Made by a program: the position numbers and the translations under genes. A model generated the notes under the pieces. It saw nothing but the letters and a program-made list of their open reading frames with translations, was not told where the DNA came from and ran no database searches. A DNA stretch of 64,000 bases. Origin: Fusobacterium necrophorum subsp. necrophorum. Lineage in GTDB: Bacteria > Fusobacteriota > Fusobacteriia > Fusobacteriales > Fusobacteriaceae. Every line of letters begins with the position of its first letter. Positions within the stretch are counted from its first letter, which is position 1. This document shows positions 61,686 through 64,000 of this stretch, piece by piece. The stretch lies in the NCBI RefSeq assembly GCF_004006635.1, contig NZ_CP034842.1, positions 2,294,001 to 2,358,000 on the forward strand, given 5' to 3'.

Positions 61686-62082
61686 CTATAGTTCCAATTT
61701 TTGAGTCCCTTCTTTTCTGTTTTTTTCTTTGCTATTGTCATAGTTTTCTTCTTTCTTCCTTTTTTCTCTATGACACAACATATTTTGTAATCCAATCTTT
61801 TTTAATAATCCAGTACTCGACAAACCATATTCCAAAGAAACGAAATTTATAGAATGATTTTGAAGCAAAACTTTTTCTATCATTTTTACTTTTAATTCTT
61901 TCGAATAAACATGATTTTTATCATTTCGTAAAATATCATATCCGTGTATTTAAAGAAGCGAAAGTAAGTACTCGATATTGGATTCCTGAATGGAAAATCT
62001 TTTTGCTAGAGAAGAAATCGATTCTCCTTGTTGTCTGTGCTCATAGATTCCTATTTTTTGGTCTCTTGTTAATTTTGACATA
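61686..62082 (-). pseudogene. Broken IS3-family (IS150-like) orfA
   Basis: The minus strand begins with an ATG at 62082: MSKLTRDQKIGIYEHRQQGE, then SISSLAKRFSIQESNIEYLLS, a typical IS150-group OrfA N-terminus with helix-turn-helix, but it stops at 61950. A second fragment (61686-61883) in another frame carries the conserved VLLQNHSINFVSLEYGLSS region and then loses its frame before a Lys/Glu-rich tail. Multiple frameshifts and the lack of orfB show a dead copy. Confidence 0.8.
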
Positions 62083-62089
62083 AAAAAAT

Positions 62090-62124
62090 GCACCTCCATC
62101 TTGTGTCCAAGATTTTGGGTGCAA
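62090..62124. repeat. IS3-type terminal hairpin
   Basis: TGCACC (62090-62095) pairs with GGTGCA (62119-62124) and ATCTTG (62099-62104) with CAAGAT (62109-62114). It lies just before the orfA remnant, where the terminal inverted repeat belongs. A T-run follows on the minus strand, so it can act as a terminator. It resembles the hairpin at 26090-26131. Confidence 0.65.
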
Positions 62125-62197
62125 TATAGTTTGTCAAAAAAATCGGCTTTTTTTTATTCGTTGTTCAATGAGAAATGTTCAATTTTTAAAAAGTTAG

Positions 62198-62227
62198 TTG
62201 ACATTTTGTTACAAAATGTGTTATATA
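62198..62227 (+). promoter_or_regulatory. nanM-like promoter with embedded perfect palindrome
   Basis: TTGACA (62198-62203) and TATATA (62222-62227) are 18 bases apart. The spacer contains ACATTTTGT-T-ACAAAATGT (62201-62219), a perfect 19-bp palindrome that overlaps the -35 and the spacer, ideal for a repressor. The ATG is at 62269. Confidence 0.75.
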
Positions 62228-62268
62228 CTAAGTATGTACACGAGAACATTTTTAGAAAGGAGATTCAT

Positions 62269-63378
62269 ATGAAAAAATTATTGAGCATTTTATTTTTCAC
62301 TTGTAGTTGTTTTAGTTTTGCGGAGCATCGAATCAGTTGGGAAGCAGTGGGAGCATTACCTGCTCAGAAGTCTTACGACAAGAATATCGGAACAGCCGGT
62401 TTGTTACAAGGGATGATTGATGATTATGTCATTGTGGGAGGAGGAGCAAACTTTCCGATAAAACCTTTGACAGAAGGCGGATCTAAAGTGACTCATAAGG
62501 ATATTTACTTGTTGAAAGAAAGTAAAAATGGATTGGATCTTGTGGAACAAATCCAATGGAATACTCCGATTGGTTATGGAGCGAGTGTAAGTACCGGAAA
62601 AGAAATCTATTACTTGGGAGGAAGTCCGGAAGCTGCTCATAATAAAGATGTTTTAAAAGTAAGTGTAAAAAACGGAAAAATGAAAATAGAAAAAGTAGCG
62701 GAATTGACACATGGTTTCGAAAATGGAGTGGCTACTTATCAAAATGGTAAAATTTACTATGGTGTTGGAAAGATAGAACACGAAGAAGGAAAATTAAAAA
62801 ACAGCAATCGTTTCTTTGTCTTGGATTTGAAAACGGGGGAAAATAAAGAATTGGCAGCTTTTCCGGGAGAAGCAAGACAACAAACGGTAGGACAAGTATT
62901 GAGCGGAAAATTCTATGTCTTCAGTGGAGGAAGCTCCGTATCCTATATTGACGGATATGCTTATGATTTTGAAAAAAATGTTTGGGAAAAAGTAGCGGAT
63001 GTTGTAGTAAACGGAGAAAAAATTTTGTTGTTGGGAGCAAATTCTGTAAAAATATCGGAAGATGAAATGTTGGTGATTGGAGGATTTAATCACGATTTAT
63101 GGAATGAAGCCAGTGATAAATTAAGCAATTTAAAGGATAAAGAATTGGCGGATTATAAGGCACAATATTTTGGGAAAGAACCTTTTCGTTATGGATGGAA
63201 TCGTAAGATTTTGGTATTCAATGCGAAAGAAAATAGATGGAGAAGCATTGGAGAAGTTCCTTTCGATGCACCATGTGGGGCTGCTTTGTTGAAGCATGGA
63301 AATATACTGTATTCGATCAATGGAGAAATTAAACCCGGAGTGAGAACCCCAAGAATTTTTAGAGGAGAGTTCCGTTAG
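62269..63378 (+). CDS. nanM: N-acetylneuraminate epimerase/mutarotase-like Kelch protein (NanM type)
   Basis: A 369-aa periplasmic protein expected to speed interconversion of alpha and beta anomers of sialic acid. The signal peptide (residues 1-18, cleavage after SFA) is followed by a six-bladed Kelch-type propeller: ISWEAVGALPAQKS, VGGGANFPIKP near 55, YYLGGSPEAAHN, FSGGSSVSYIDGYAYDF and MLVIGGFNHDLWNEA. These match YjhT/NanM, in which the GGGANFP segment is typical. The ATG at 62269 is chosen over an upstream start because it is preceded by AAAGGAG and by the promoter; the upstream extension would overlap the IS remnant. The LacI-type gene begins three bases after its stop. Confidence 0.9.
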   Translation: MKKLLSILFFTCSCFSFAEHRISWEAVGALPAQKSYDKNIGTAGLLQGMIDDYVIVGGGANFPIKPLTEGGSKVTHKDIYLLKESKNGLDLVEQIQWNTPIGYGASVSTGKEIYYLGGSPEAAHNKDVLKVSVKNGKMKIEKVAELTHGFENGVATYQNGKIYYGVGKIEHEEGKLKNSNRFFVLDLKTGENKELAAFPGEARQQTVGQVLSGKFYVFSGGSSVSYIDGYAYDFEKNVWEKVADVVVNGEKILLLGANSVKISEDEMLVIGGFNHDLWNEASDKLSNLKDKELADYKAQYFGKEPFRYGWNRKILVFNAKENRWRSIGEVPFDAPCGAALLKHGNILYSINGEIKPGVRTPRIFRGEFR

Positions 63379-63381
63379 TCT

Positions 63382-64000
63382 ATGATGACCCAAAAAAAAA
63401 TAGCGGAAATGTTGGGAATCAGTCGAACGACAGTTGCCAGAGCTTTACAAGAAAATTCTTCTATCAAAGAAGAGACACGCAAGAAAGTTTTGGATTTGAT
63501 ACAAGAAACCAAATATGAAAAGAATTATTTGGGAAGCTCCTTAGCAGGAAGAAAAAAGATAGTGCATGCCTTTATAGTAAAATCAAAAAATGAATTCTAC
63601 ACCGGTGAAATTCAAAGAGGCATGCAAAAAATACAACAAAAATATGCAAAATATCGTTTGGAAATAGAAGTTCATCTTCACGATATTCATCAAGCTCAGG
63701 AACAAGTTGCAGCGTTAGAGAATATTCTATCTCAAGAAAAACAAGTCGATGGAATTTTAATTGTACCTTTGGAAAAAAAGAAAATTTATCATGTAATAAA
63801 ACCTCATTTAAAAAAAATCCCGGTGATTTCTTTAACAATGCAACTTCATTCCGATATAGCTCATATAGGAACCGATTATCATAGACAGGGAAGAATTGTA
63901 GCCAATATTTTGGCTCACTGTTTAAGGAAAGGAGAGAGCTTGGTTATTTTAGACAATGGAGATGATAAATTATCCACCCAAGATTATTTGGAAGGATTTT
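63382..64000 (+). CDS. LacI-family regulator, cut off by the window end
   Basis: The ATG at 63382 is three bases after the nanM-like stop. The N-terminus has a helix-turn-helix (QKKIAEMLGISRTTVARALQ), a hinge helix (GSSLAGRKK near residue 53) and the start of a sugar-binding effector domain (HAFIVKSKNEFYTGEIQRG; VDGILIVPLEKKK; VISLTMQLHSDIAHIGTDY). At least 206 codons are in the window and no stop is reached. Context suggests control of sialic acid uptake or catabolism genes beyond the window. Confidence 0.85.
   Translation, partial: MMTQKKIAEMLGISRTTVARALQENSSIKEETRKKVLDLIQETKYEKNYLGSSLAGRKKIVHAFIVKSKNEFYTGEIQRGMQKIQQKYAKYRLEIEVHLHDIHQAQEQVAALENILSQEKQVDGILIVPLEKKKIYHVIKPHLKKIPVISLTMQLHSDIAHIGTDYHRQGRIVANILAHCLRKGESLVILDNGDDKLSTQDYLEGF

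Noticed and set aside
62101..62268. 56-codon upstream extension of the nanM-like gene
   Set aside because: It would run through the IS3 terminal hairpin and the promoter with its palindrome. The ATG at 62269 has a ribosome binding site and directly precedes a signal peptide.
1..64000. CRISPR arrays, tRNA and rRNA genes
   Set aside because: I saw no regularly spaced direct repeats with unique spacers, no GTTCGANTC-type tRNA arms in cloverleaf context and no rRNA-like stretches. Short repeats at 19183-19213 are contiguous, not CRISPR-like.

Overview
This is an AT-rich window from a Gram-negative anaerobe, most likely a Fusobacterium (Fusobacteriota). The species cannot be fixed from the sequence alone. 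The evidence is the low GC content, TonB-dependent receptors together with lipooligosaccharide (LOS) genes (so an outer membrane), a class I hybrid-cluster protein, a TRAP transporter, Firmicute-like fructosamine genes, and TTG/GTG starts with strong AGGAGG-type ribosome binding sites.

Layout. 102-1400: M18 aminopeptidase. 1710-6342: LacI-type regulator, TRAP transporter (DctP-DctQ-DctM) and a TIM-barrel isomerase-like protein. 6405-7286: lipid kinase, divergent from the next block. 7488-21068: LOS/surface polysaccharide region (phosphoethanolamine transferase, heptosyltransferase-like GT9, two polysaccharide deacetylases, a core kinase, GalE, three further glycosyltransferases and an O-antigen ligase-like protein). 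A two-gene ATPase plus putative nuclease unit (10195-12302) sits inside its first operon. 21172-22839: hcp behind a CRP/FNR-type operator. 23055-25959: glycine betaine/choline-type ABC importer. 26235-43736: a twelve-gene minus-strand operon led by a cobalamin riboswitch (43861-44000) with a terminator. It encodes two TonB receptors, two binding proteins, an ABC importer, a CbiZ-type amidohydrolase, a radical SAM protein and all three subunits of a CobN/ChlI/ChlD-type chelatase. 44090-46186: a third TonB receptor. 46369-52624: housekeeping genes (thioesterase, tyrS, GNAT acetyltransferase, nth, cysteine desulfurase plus Fe-S scaffold, D-Ala-D-Ala carboxypeptidase, small exported protein). 52649-52799: a MITE-like element. 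52811-60636: a fructosamine (frl-type) catabolic and ABC-import operon with a GntR regulator at each end. 60790-62127: decaying IS605 and IS3 elements. 62269-64000: a NanM-like sialic acid mutarotase and a truncated LacI-type regulator.

How the parts work together. The B12 operon is a complete outer-membrane-to-cytoplasm corrinoid uptake path tied to corrinoid remodelling (CbiZ) and to a chelatase whose role here is unexplained, because no corrin-ring synthesis gene lies in the window. The frl-type operon imports a fructosamine, phosphorylates it (FrlD-like) and splits the phosphate (FrlB-like). The LOS block adds and decorates core sugars.

Most interesting points: the ATPase/putative nuclease pair embedded in the LOS operon; the chelatase plus radical SAM genes under B12 riboswitch control; three 11-bp tandem repeats spanning a glycosyltransferase promoter and leader; and a 19-bp perfect palindrome inside the nanM-like promoter. 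I saw no rRNA, tRNA or CRISPR array.
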